Assembly (NCBI GenBank): GCA_016793685.1
Contig: JAEULX010000003.1
Span: 1 to 7,177, forward strand
DNA from: Bradyrhizobiaceae bacterium
Lineage (GTDB): Bacteria; Pseudomonadota; Alphaproteobacteria; Rhizobiales; Xanthobacteraceae
DNA length: 7,177 nt
Direction of reading: 5' to 3'
Under the pieces are notes generated by a model. The model saw nothing but the letters and a program-made list of their open reading frames with translations, was not told where the DNA came from and made no database searches. Position numbers and translations under genes: made by a program. Shown piece after piece: positions 1-7,100 of the stretch; within the stretch, counting starts at the first letter, position 1, and every line of letters begins with the position of its first letter.

Positions 1-185
1 GCGAGGATCGCAAACTCCGGAAAGCCGAAGGCGAGGCTGATGATCGAACTGAGCCGGTCCTGGTCCAGCGATTGGGCGGCGACGTGAAAGGCGAGCTCGA
101 TCAATCCGACCGTCGCCAGGCCGATCCAGAAGGTCCGGCGGCTGATGCGGCCGTCGAAGCTCCAGAGGAGATAGTCCCAGTCCAA
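1..185 (-). CDS. DUF805 family membrane protein, N-terminal part (runs off left edge)
   Basis: Only the first 61 codons are in the window. The N-terminus reads (M)DWDYLLWSFDGRISRRTFW, the typical DUF805 opening: a short W/Y-rich segment, then S-F-D/E-G-R-I-x-R, an aromatic residue, and the first hydrophobic helix (here roughly residues 18-35, IGLATVGLIELAFHVAA). DUF805 proteins are small inner-membrane proteins with several helices and no established biochemical role. The start is a TTG at 185-183. An in-frame TGA at 191-189 rules out a longer protein, the conserved motif begins directly after the TTG, and a GGAG lies 9 bases upstream (198-195). The gene follows dapD on the same strand after 38 bp, so the two are probably co-transcribed. 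The family call is from recognition of the N-terminal motif. Everything beyond residue 61 is unseen. Confidence 0.75.
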   Translation of the reverse strand, partial: MDWDYLLWSFDGRISRRTFWIGLATVGLIELAFHVAAQSLDQDRLSSIISLAFGFPEFAIL

Positions 186-223
186 GGGTCAGCGCTCCGG
201 GCGATGAGACGGCGACGCTGCGC

Positions 224-1069
224 TCAGTCGCGCAGCAACTCGTTGATGCTGGTCTTGGCGCGGGTCTTGGCGTCGACGCGCTTGACGATCACCGCGCAGT
301 AGAGACCGGGTCCGGGCGAGCCGTCGGGCAGCGGCTTGCCGGGGATCGTGCCCGATACGACGACCGAGTAGGGCGGCACTTCGCCCTGCAGCACCGCGCC
401 CGTCTCGCGGTCGATGATTCGGGTCGAGGCGCCGATGAAAACCCCCATCGAGAGCACCGCCCCCTCGCGCACGATCACCCCTTCGGCGACCTCGGCGCGC
501 GCGCCGATAAAACAGTTGTCCTCGATCACCACCGGTCCGGCCTGCAACGGCTCGAGCACGCCGCCGATCCCGGTCCCGCCGGAAATGTGGCAGTTCTTGC
601 CGATCTGGGCGCAGGAGCCGACCGTCGACCAGGTGTCGATCATGGTGCCGCTGTCGACATGGGCGCCGAGATTGATGAAGGAGGGCATCAACACGACGCC
701 GGGCGCGACATAGGCCGAGCGGCGCACGATCGCCCCCGGCACCGCGCGAAAGCCGGCGTCGCGGAAGCGCGCTTCGCTCCAGCCGTCGAACTTGGAGGGC
801 ACCTTGTCCCACCACGCCGCCTTGCCGGGCGCACCGGGGATGATGCTCATGTCGTTGAGGCGGAACGACAGGAGCACCGCCTTCTTGAGCCATTGATTGA
901 CCCGCCAGGACCCGTCGGACTGCTTCTCGGCGACGCGCGCTTTGCCGGCGTCGAGCAGATCGAGCGCGGTCTCGACGGCGTCGCGCACCGCGCCCTTGGT
1001 TGTCAGGCCGATTTCGTTGCGCTGTTCGAAGGCGTCGTCGATGGTTTTCGCGAGGTCGGCGTAAGTCAT
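224..1069 (-). CDS. dapD: 2,3,4,5-tetrahydropyridine-2,6-dicarboxylate N-succinyltransferase
   Basis: This cytoplasmic enzyme transfers succinyl from succinyl-CoA to tetrahydrodipicolinate, the first committed step of the succinylase branch to meso-diaminopimelate (peptidoglycan) and lysine. The product is 281 residues, close to the usual length for the proteobacterial family. Residues 1-105 form the mixed alpha/beta N-terminal domain, with the family segment SFRLNDM at 68-74 and WWDKVPSKF at 86-94. Residues about 108-235 carry imperfect hexapeptide repeats of a left-handed beta-helix, including MIDTWSTVGSCAQIG (143-157), HISGGTGIGGVLEP (161-174) and IEDNCFIGARAEV (182-194). The tail has PPYSVVVSGTIPGK (232-245), typical of the acyl-CoA-binding end. 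I chose the ATG at 1069 because the protein then begins at the normal DapD N-terminus and has a GGGGAA ribosome-binding site 5-6 bases upstream. Longer in-frame extension has no family resemblance. No frameshift or missing motif was seen. DapE is not in the window. Confidence 0.96.
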   Translation of the reverse strand: MTYADLAKTIDDAFEQRNEIGLTTKGAVRDAVETALDLLDAGKARVAEKQSDGSWRVNQWLKKAVLLSFRLNDMSIIPGAPGKAAWWDKVPSKFDGWSEARFRDAGFRAVPGAIVRRSAYVAPGVVLMPSFINLGAHVDSGTMIDTWSTVGSCAQIGKNCHISGGTGIGGVLEPLQAGPVVIEDNCFIGARAEVAEGVIVREGAVLSMGVFIGASTRIIDRETGAVLQGEVPPYSVVVSGTIPGKPLPDGSPGPGLYCAVIVKRVDAKTRAKTSINELLRD

Positions 1070-1371
1070 GCGGGTTCCCCGGGTCAATGGCGACCGCTTG
1101 TCGGTGCAGGCGCAAGGCGAGTCAAGGGGACATCTGAGACCGATACCCGATGGAACCGTGCCCTGTGAGCTACCTAACAGAGGCATTGAGCCGGTTGCTG
1201 GCAATACTCCCGGGTGCGTCGGTTCTACCGGCGCCTCGGCTGGCAAACTGGCCGCGCGGTCACCCTTCGACGTACGGATGAGACCAAGCGCGTGGCGATC
1301 AACAGGAGCAAGCGCCGCAAGTGACGCCCGGGGTGTCGATACGGCGCGAGCGGTCGCCGTCCATTCGCGGC
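1070..1371. other. Intergenic region between the HAD hydrolase and dapD
   Basis: This 302-bp gap separates two minus-strand genes. I see no convincing protein gene and no tRNA in it. It contains a hairpin at 1159-1185 (arms TGCCCTGT and ACAGaGGCA, one bulged base, 10-base loop) nested inside a 6-bp pairing of GAACCG (1153-1158) with CGGTTC (1220-1225). It also holds a small GC hairpin at 1342-1359 (CGGCG/CGCCG) just past the hydrolase stop. Neither hairpin is followed by a T-run on either strand, so I do not call an intrinsic terminator. A weak promoter-like element for dapD lies at 1096-1125. A short plus-strand reading frame ends at 1324 and is discussed as a finding. Confidence 0.6.
1096..1125 (-). 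promoter_or_regulatory. Possible dapD promoter (weak -10)
   Basis: On the minus strand, TTGACT (1125-1120) matches the sigma-70 -35 consensus at five of six positions and lies about 50 bp upstream of the dapD ATG. At a 17-base spacing the -10 hexamer is GACAAG, which is a poor match. The position would give a leader of roughly 20 bases. This is a suggestion from one good half-element only. Confidence 0.28.
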
Positions 1372-2106
1372 TCATACCGTCGAGGCAGTGGGCATGCTGA
1401 GCGAACGGAGGAACCCGACGAGGTCGTCGGTGACGTGGTCGATATGCGGTGCATCCCGTCCTTCGAGTTCCCAGTCCTCGCGGAACACTTCGCGGGTGCG
1501 CTCCGGCACCACGAGCACGGTCGTCATTCCGAGCGCGTGGGGAACCTCGAGATTGCGGGCGAGGTCCTCGAAGATCGCCGCCCTGTGCGGATCGACACGA
1601 TGGCGGGCGAGGAAGCGTTCGTAGGTCTGCGGCATCGGCTTTGGTTCGAGTTCGCCGGCGACGATGTCGAAGACGTCCTCGAAATGCTCGTGCACCTCCA
1701 GCCGGCGCATCACGGCTTCGGCGTGCGGGCGCGTCCCGTTGGTGAGGATGAGTTTGCGGCCGGCCAGCTCTTTGAGCGCCGAACCGAGCGCCGGGTTGGG
1801 TTCGATCGGCGTATGGTCGATCTGGTGGACGAAGTCGAGGAAGTCGTCGGGCTTCATGCCGTGCTCGACCATCAGCCCGCGCAGGGTCGTGCCGTAGCGC
1901 CGATAATAGTCCTTTTGCAGGCGAAAGGCCTCGTCGTGCGTCACGTCGAGGAACTTCACGATGTAATCGCGGATCCGCACATCGACCTGCTGCCACAGAT
2001 TCAGATGATGGGGGTAGAGGGTGTTGTCGAGGTCGAAGACCCAGGTCTCGATCCCGGAAAACCCGCCGCGCCGATCGTCTGGCGGAAGTGATTTTGGCAA
2101 TGGCAT
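1372..2106 (-). CDS. HAD-superfamily hydrolase, pyrimidine 5'-nucleotidase type
   Basis: This is a predicted cytoplasmic phosphatase of the HAD subfamily IA, pyrimidine 5'-nucleotidase group, which dephosphorylates nucleoside monophosphates; the substrate here is inferred from family only. With the ATG at 2106 the protein is 244 residues. Motif I is FDLDNTLYP (24-32), with nucleophile D25 and acid/base D27. Motif II is LILTNGTR (119-126, T122). The motif III lysine is K156 in ELEPKP. Motif IV is FEDLARNL (179-186, E180/D181). The helical cap lies between motifs I and II (about 35-105). The start at 2106 gives about 20 residues before the WVFDLDN strand, as I expect for this family, and has AGGGA about 10 bases upstream. 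An alternative ATG at 2136 would add ten residues and overlaps the stop of a possible leader ORF as ATGA. The gene is divergent from the Crp/Fnr gene and lies upstream of dapD on the same strand, 302 bp away. Confidence 0.88.
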   Translation of the reverse strand: MPLPKSLPPDDRRGGFSGIETWVFDLDNTLYPHHLNLWQQVDVRIRDYIVKFLDVTHDEAFRLQKDYYRRYGTTLRGLMVEHGMKPDDFLDFVHQIDHTPIEPNPALGSALKELAGRKLILTNGTRPHAEAVMRRLEVHEHFEDVFDIVAGELEPKPMPQTYERFLARHRVDPHRAAIFEDLARNLEVPHALGMTTVLVVPERTREVFREDWELEGRDAPHIDHVTDDLVGFLRSLSMPTASTV

Positions 2107-2132
2107 GCGCAGTTTTTCCCTGGGCCGAATGT

Positions 2133-2207
2133 TCATTGTGCCCCAGCCGCTGCGTGGATGCACCGACGCACGGGTGGCGCAAACTGGCTGGGGTGCGACG
2201 CATGCAT
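2133..2207 (-). CDS. Possible 24-codon leader peptide upstream of the HAD hydrolase
   Basis: On the minus strand an ATG at 2207 opens a 24-codon frame ending in TGA at 2135-2133. A perfect AAGGAGG Shine-Dalgarno (2221-2215) lies 7 bases upstream, the strongest ribosome-binding site in the window. The TGA overlaps the ATG at 2136 as ATGA, and that ATG is in frame with the HAD hydrolase. The peptide starts MHASHPSQFAPP and continues with a VRRCIH segment and an alanine-rich end. It has no signal peptide and no membrane segment. I do not recognise the sequence. It could be a regulatory upstream ORF whose translation controls the hydrolase, a real small protein, or chance. A second ATG at 2203 in another frame shares the same ribosome-binding site but leads only into an antisense-like frame. 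Confidence 0.45.
   Translation of the reverse strand: MHASHPSQFAPPVRRCIHAAAGAQ
2141..2193. repeat. Inverted repeat in the HAD hydrolase leader
   Basis: CCCCAGCC (2141-2148) and GGCTGGGG (2186-2193) form perfect 8-bp arms. Inside them is a second stem, TGCGTGG (2151-2157) against CCgACGCA (2163-2170) with one bulged base and a 5-base loop. In the minus-strand transcript the distal arm ends in GGGG four bases before the ATG at 2136, so folding could mask that start. The whole structure lies inside the possible 24-codon leader ORF, so a translating ribosome would open it. The repeat is directly visible; the regulatory role is inference. It is not followed by a T-run and is not a typical terminator. 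Confidence 0.6.
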
Positions 2208-2317
2208 GTGTACGCCTCCTTGGAATTGGGATGTCGTTTTCGTCAAGCAAGGCCTCGAACGGGCGTTGGGCGCGGACGCAGGCGCGGGGTCGAGCGGGCG
2301 GCAGGCCGGCGACACGT

Positions 2318-2345
2318 TTGACGGCCTCGCGGTTCGTTCTATGCT
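2318..2345 (+). promoter_or_regulatory. Probable sigma-70 promoter of the Crp/Fnr gene
   Basis: TTGACG (2318-2323) matches the -35 consensus at five of six positions. It is followed after 16 bases by TATGCT (2340-2345), which matches the -10 consensus at four of six. Transcription would begin near 2352, giving a leader of about 65 bases before the ATG at 2419. This is the best promoter-like element in the divergent gap of about 310 bp. I found no clear Crp/Fnr-type palindrome around it. Confidence 0.5.
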
Positions 2346-2418
2346 CGCCAGCGGCGGCGGCCGCTACCGGTACTGGCAGCGCCAGGCTAGACCTGAATCG
2401 AAACGGGTAAGGTCATTG

Positions 2419-3090
2419 ATGAGCAAGCCGCTGGATTTCGCCACCATTCTCGGGATGAACCCGTTGTTTTCCGGGCTGGGCGCCGAGGCGATCGGGGCGT
2501 TGGCGCGCCTGTGCCAGACGCGGCGGCTGCCGGCGGGCCAGACGCTGTTCGTCAAGGGCGACCCCGGCGATGCGTTGTACGGCGTGCGTCGCGGTCAAAT
2601 CCGCATCGAGACCGGGACCACCGGAGGCGAGCGCCTGACCATCGAAGTCTTTGGGGCGGGCGATCTGTTCGGCGAGATCGCCGTGCTCGACGGCCGTCCG
2701 CGCACGGCCGACGCCGTCGCGCAGGAGGATGCGGAATTGTTCGTGCTTCCGCGCGCCGATTTTCTCGGAACGCTCGAGCGCGACGGGCGGCTGGCCATCC
2801 GCATCATCGAGTTGTTGTGCGCAAGGTTGCGCTCGACCAACGAGCGCACTGAGGAGATGATGTTTCTGCCGCTTGCGGTGCGGCTCGCTCGCCGCCTCGA
2901 TGCGCTTGTCCAGGACTTCGGCGCCGAGGTGCAGATCACCCAGGATGAACTCGCCGGGCTGGTCGGGGTCACGCGCGAGAGCGTCAATCGCCAGCTTCAG
3001 GAGTGGCGCGCGAGCGGCATCGTGACGCTGGGCCGCGGCCGCATTTCCGTCGATCGCGAGCGGCTCGCCGTCGAGGCGAGGAAAGGCTGA
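2419..3090 (+). CDS. Crp/Fnr-family transcriptional regulator
   Basis: This is a 223-residue cytoplasmic DNA-binding regulator. The N-terminal cyclic-nucleotide-binding-type beta-roll covers about residues 15-125. The phosphate-binding-cassette region reads GDLFGEIAVLDGRPRTA (81-97); G85, E86 and R95-T96 align by eye with G71, E72 and R82-S83 of E. coli CRP. A long dimerisation helix follows (about 122-147), then a winged helix-turn-helix (about 150-215). Its recognition helix, VTRESVNRQLQEW (184-196), keeps the R-E-x-x-x-R pattern (R186, E187, R191) that CRP uses to read TGTGA half-sites. The N-terminal cysteine cluster of oxygen-sensing FNR proteins is absent; the only cysteines are C32 and C134. 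The ATG at 2419 has AAGG 6 bases upstream, and in-frame extension to 2158 shows no family resemblance. The gene lies 114 bp upstream of the efflux adaptor on the same strand and may regulate it. The ligand (cAMP, another nucleotide or none) cannot be told from sequence alone. Confidence 0.92.
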   Translation: MSKPLDFATILGMNPLFSGLGAEAIGALARLCQTRRLPAGQTLFVKGDPGDALYGVRRGQIRIETGTTGGERLTIEVFGAGDLFGEIAVLDGRPRTADAVAQEDAELFVLPRADFLGTLERDGRLAIRIIELLCARLRSTNERTEEMMFLPLAVRLARRLDALVQDFGAEVQITQDELAGLVGVTRESVNRQLQEWRASGIVTLGRGRISVDRERLAVEARKG

Positions 3091-3132
3091 GCGGCTTTTT
3101 CTGCAAGGAAAAGGCGGCGGTCGAATTCGGTG

Positions 3133-3160
3133 TTGTCAATGCGGAGATGCCGTGCATAGG
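3133..3160 (+). promoter_or_regulatory. Weak promoter-like element before the efflux adaptor gene
   Basis: TTGTCA (3133-3138) matches the -35 consensus at five of six positions. It is followed after 16 bases by CATAGG (3155-3160), a three-of-six match to -10. It lies about 45 bp upstream of the adaptor ATG, in the 114-bp gap after the Crp/Fnr gene. Read-through from the upstream gene is an equally good explanation for expression of the pump. Confidence 0.25.
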
Positions 3161-3204
3161 TCGCAACGGCAGTATCCGTCCGAACAAGCGGGTGACGCAT
3201 TCGC

Positions 3205-4128
3205 ATGGATTTTGCGAGCAGAAGAATACCGGTGGTGGTGCGGCATGTGTTCCTCGTCGCGGCGGTCGCCGCGGCGGGCCTTGGCCCGGCCAGTTCCGCC
3301 GAACCGCCCAACGCCAAGAGCAAGCCGGGCGTCATGGCGATCGTCACCAAGGCGCGGCACGGCTGCTTCAGCCGCACGATCCGCGTCAACGGCATTCTGC
3401 TGCCCAAGACCGAGGCGCGGGTCATGCCCGAGGTCGAAGGCTTTCGCGTATCCAAGATCATGGCCGCCGAGGGCGACAGCGTCACGGCCGGGCAGGAGCT
3501 TGCCCGCCTGACCCGTCCGGACGGTGCGAGCGTCACCATGACGTCGCCGGTCAACGGTACCGTGATCAAGAGCGAAGCGACGCTCGGGGCCGTGGCGTCG
3601 GCGCGCTCGCCCGACCCGTTGTTCCGGATTGCGGTCGACGGCGACATCGACATGATCGCTCAGGTGCCGAGCATCTACATTCCCATCCTCAAAGCCGATA
3701 TGCCGGCGCGGGTCGAACTCGAAGACGGCCGCGACCTGCCGGGCCGGGTCCGCCAGGTGCCATCCGAAGTCAATCCGGTCAGTCAGCTGGGGTCGGTCCG
3801 GGTCCAGATCGAAAGCGATCCGTCGCTGCGCGCAGGAACGTTTGCGCGGGCGGCGATCGATGCCGAACGCAGTTGCGATGGCGTCTCGGTGCCGCGTTCG
3901 GCGGTCTATTTCCGCACCGAGGGGGCGAGCGTGCAGGTCGTGCGGAACAACGTGGTGGAAACCAGGAAAATTCGGGTCGGGCTGATGTCGGGCGACGCCG
4001 TGCAGGTGCTGGACGGGGTAGGCGATGGCGAAACCGTCATCGCGAATGCCGGAGGGTCGCTGCGCAACGGGGAAAAGGTGAATCCGGTCTCGCGCGACGA
4101 AAACGGCTACCAGTCGGGAGCGCTGTGA
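3205..4128 (+). CDS. RND efflux periplasmic adaptor (membrane fusion protein), apparently lacking the alpha-hairpin
   Basis: This periplasmic adaptor should link the adjacent RND transporter to an outer-membrane channel. The 307-residue product has a basic N-terminus, a hydrophobic stretch at about 11-28 and a likely signal-peptidase site after SSA (residue 32). A beta-barrel strand segment (about 54-66) precedes the first lipoyl half, VEGFRVSKIMAAEGDSVTAG (77-96), with LARL at 99-102. The second lipoyl half, TSPVNGTVIKSEATLGAVAS (113-132), follows after only about ten residues. Typical adaptors place a 60-100-residue coiled-coil hairpin between these halves; here there is none, which accounts for the short length. 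The beta-barrel (about 145-222) and membrane-proximal domain (about 225-296, with VPRSAVYF and the GLMSGDAVQVLDGVGDGETV segment) look complete. The ATG at 3205 is preceded by only a weak GGGTGA site; GTG codons near 3232-3240 are alternatives that would leave a shorter signal. There is one base between its stop and the transporter GTG, indicating one operon. Confidence 0.9.
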   Translation: MDFASRRIPVVVRHVFLVAAVAAAGLGPASSAEPPNAKSKPGVMAIVTKARHGCFSRTIRVNGILLPKTEARVMPEVEGFRVSKIMAAEGDSVTAGQELARLTRPDGASVTMTSPVNGTVIKSEATLGAVASARSPDPLFRIAVDGDIDMIAQVPSIYIPILKADMPARVELEDGRDLPGRVRQVPSEVNPVSQLGSVRVQIESDPSLRAGTFARAAIDAERSCDGVSVPRSAVYFRTEGASVQVVRNNVVETRKIRVGLMSGDAVQVLDGVGDGETVIANAGGSLRNGEKVNPVSRDENGYQSGAL

Positions 4129-4129
4129 C

Positions 4130-7100
4130 GTGAACATATCCGCCTACTCGATTCGGCGGCCGCTCCCGGCCATCGTCTTCTCGATCATCGCCTTGCTGCT
4201 CGGCTGGTTCAGCTTCAACAAGCTGCCGATCACCCGCTACCCGGCGGTCGAGGTGCCGATCGTCTCCGTGGTCGTGAGCCAGTTCGGCGCCTCTCCGTCC
4301 GAACTCGAGGCGCAGGTCGCCAAGACCATCGAGGATGCGGTTGCGGCGATCGTCGGCGTCAATCACATCGATTCCAATATCACCGACGGAATGTCGATAA
4401 CGACAATCACCTTCAATCTGGATGCCGACCCCGACCGCGCGCTCAACGATGTCAAGGATGCGATTACGCGCGTCCGCGCCAACCTGCCGAGCGGCATCAC
4501 CGAGCCTCTGGTCCAGCGCCAGGAGGTGATTCCGCTTCCCATCGTGACCTATGCGGCGATCGCGCCGGGAAAGACGCCCGAGCAGCTGTCGTGGTTCGTC
4601 GACGACGTGGTCAAACGCGCTTTGCAGGGCCTGAAAGGCGTCGCCCAGGTCGAGCGCATCGGCGGCGTCGATCGCGAAATTCTGGTTTCGCTCAACCCCG
4701 ATCGCTTGCAGGCGCTCGGGCTGACGGCGGCCGACATCAGCGAACGACTGCTCAAGAGCAACGTCGATCTCGCCGGAGGACGCGCCGAAATCGGCGGGCG
4801 CGATCAATCGATCCGCACCATCGCCGGGGCGACGACGCTCGACGCGCTTGCCGGAACGACGCTCAGCCTGCCCGCGGGCGGCGAGGTGCGTCTCGACGAC
4901 TTGGGCGTCGTCACCGATACCGTGGCCGATCCGCGCTATTTCGCCCGCGTGGACGACGAGCCGGTGGTCGCGTTCGCGGTCTACCGCGCCAAGGGCGCGA
5001 GCGACGTGCGGGTGGCCAACGCGGTCGACGAGCGGCTGGCGCAGATCAAGCAAAATTATCCCGACGTCGAGATCCGGACGATCGACAGTTCGGTCGATTT
5101 CACGCGCGAGAACTACCACAACGCGATGCAGACGCTGCTCGAGGGCGCGGCGCTCACCATCATCGTCGTTTTCCTGTTTCTGCGCGACATCAGGGCGACG
5201 ATCATCGCCGCGGTGGCGTTGCCGCTCTCGGTGTTCCCCGCCTTCTGGGTGATGGACCTGCTCGGATTCTCGCTCAATCTCGTCACGCTCCTCGCCATCA
5301 CGCTGAGCACCGGCATCCTGGTCGACGACGCCATCGTCGAGATCGAGAACATCGAACGCCACATTCAGATGGGCAAATCGCCCTATGACGCGTCGATGGA
5401 GGCGGCCGACGAGATCGGCCTGGCGGTGGTGGCGATCAGCCTCACCATCGTCGCGATGTTCATGCCGGCGAGCTTCATGCCCGGCATCGCCGGACAGTTC
5501 TTCAAGCAGTTCGGCATCACGGTGTCGGTCCAGGTGCTGTTCTCGCTGCTGGTAGCGCGCCTCGTGACGCCGATGCTCGCGGCCTACTTCCTGCGGCCGA
5601 AGAAGCACGTGGAAAAGCCGCCCGGTCCGGTCATGCGGCTCTACATCAAATTGCTGAACACCTCGGTGCGCATGCGCTACATCACCGTCGCCGTCGGACT
5701 GGTGCTGTTCGTGCTGTCGCTGCTGGGGCTGAAGCTTCTGCCCCAGGGGTTCATGCCGCAGCTCGACACCGGCCGTTCGATGCTCGCCATCGAGCTTCCG
5801 CCGGGCACGCAGCTGGCCGACACCCAGGCCGTGACCGAGAAGATCGTCGCCCTGCTCAAGCGGCGGCCGGAAGTGCGCAGCGTCTTCATCGACGGCGGAC
5901 GCATTCCGCCGAAGACCACCGAGGTCAACACCGCCGCGCTGATCATCAACTACGTTCCCAAGGACGATCGCTCCGAGACCCAGGCGCAGCTCGAGCAGGC
6001 GATCAGCCGCGATCTCGCCGACGTTCCCGACATCCGCTACTGGTTCCTCGACGAAAACGGCCAGCGGACGATTTCGCGGATCGTCGTTGGCCAGGACGGC
6101 GGGACGGTGGCCAATGTCGCGGCGGAACTCGCCAACCAGATGCGGCGGCTCCCGTCCGTCGCCAACGTCGTCTCCACGGCGGCGCTCGACCGTCCCGAGC
6201 TGCGCATCATTCCCCGCAAGGCGCTTGCAACCCGCTTGAACGTCACCACCGAGACGCTGGCCGCGACCGTCCGGGTCGCCACCGTCGGCGACGTCGGCCC
6301 GCGCCTCGCGAAATTCGATGTGGGCGATCGCCTGGTGCCGATCCGCGTCATGATCGGCGAATCCGGCCGCGCCGACCGTCAGGTGCTCGAACAGTTGCGC
6401 GTGCCGACGCTGCGCGGGACCACGGTGCCGCTCCTCGCCATCGCCGACATTCAGCTTGGCCAAGGGCCGGCGACGATTTCGCGGCATGACCGCCAGCGTT
6501 CGGTGAAGATCGAAGCCGACCTGGTCGGCACCACGGCGCAGAGCAAGGCCGACGAGGACATCGAAGAACTGCCGGTGATGAAATCCCTGCCCAAGGGCGT
6601 GGAGGTTCTGCAGTCCGGCGATTCGGAAGCCAAGAAGGAGCTGATGGACGGGTTTGCCCCGGTCATGTCGAAAGGCCTGATGATGGTCTATGCGGTGCTG
6701 GTGCTCCTGTTCCACAGTTTCCTGCAGCCGGTCACCATTCTGTTCTCGCTGCCGCTGTCGATCGGCGGCGCGGTCATCGCCCTGCTCATCACCGGCAACT
6801 CGCTCAATCTTCCGGTGGCGATCGGCCTGTTGATGCTCATGGGCATCGTCACCAAGAACGCCATCATGCTGGTCGACTTCGCGATCGAGGCCATGGCGAA
6901 AGGCGCGGAACGCACCGAGGCGATCATCGACGCCGGCGTCAAGCGGGCGCGACCCATTATCATGACGACGCTGGCAATGGCCGCAGGCATGATGCCGGCC
7001 GCGCTCGCCGTAGGCGCCGGCGGCGAGTTCCGCTCGCCGATGGCCATCGCCGTGATCGGCGGCCTCGTCATTTCGACGTTTCTGACGCTGGTCTTCGTGC

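Noticed and set aside
1321..2091. Plus-strand 256-codon frame opposite the HAD hydrolase
   Set aside because: It is the antisense shadow of the hydrolase gene, which carries all four HAD motifs on the minus strand. The shadow translation has no recognisable motifs.
1070..2203. Extension of the dapD reading frame upstream as far as 2203, which would make a 659-residue protein
   Set aside because: The upstream part has no DapD resemblance, overlaps the HAD hydrolase in another frame, and dapD has its own ATG and ribosome-binding site at 1069.
2218..2246. TTGACG on the minus strand (2246-2241) as the hydrolase promoter
   Set aside because: At normal spacing the -10 would be AATTCC or CCAAGG, both poor. 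The transcript would also begin at or within the AAGGAGG of the leader ORF.
2158..2418. Extension of the Crp/Fnr frame upstream to 2158
   Set aside because: The extra 87 residues show no family similarity, and the segment holds the probable promoter. The ATG at 2419 has a good ribosome-binding site and gives the normal Crp/Fnr length.
3093..3115. Hairpin after the Crp/Fnr stop (GCTTTTTC against GAAAAGGC) considered as an intrinsic terminator
   Set aside because: The T-run is in the 5' arm and no T-run follows the stem on either strand. The stem also needs a G-T wobble, so it does not fit a Rho-independent terminator.
2251..3204. Search for a Crp/Fnr operator (TGTGA-N6-TCACA or TTGAT-N4-ATCAA type) near the regulator and pump genes
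   Set aside because: No palindrome with both half-sites was found in the gaps 2251-2418 or 3091-3204. Only partial half-sites appear, as expected by chance.
4037..6715. A very long open frame (892 codons) on the minus strand opposite the RND genes
   Set aside because: The translation is dominated by H, R, D, G and Q without recognisable domains, as expected for the antisense of a high-GC gene. The plus strand in the same interval encodes well-conserved adaptor and RND transporter sequence.
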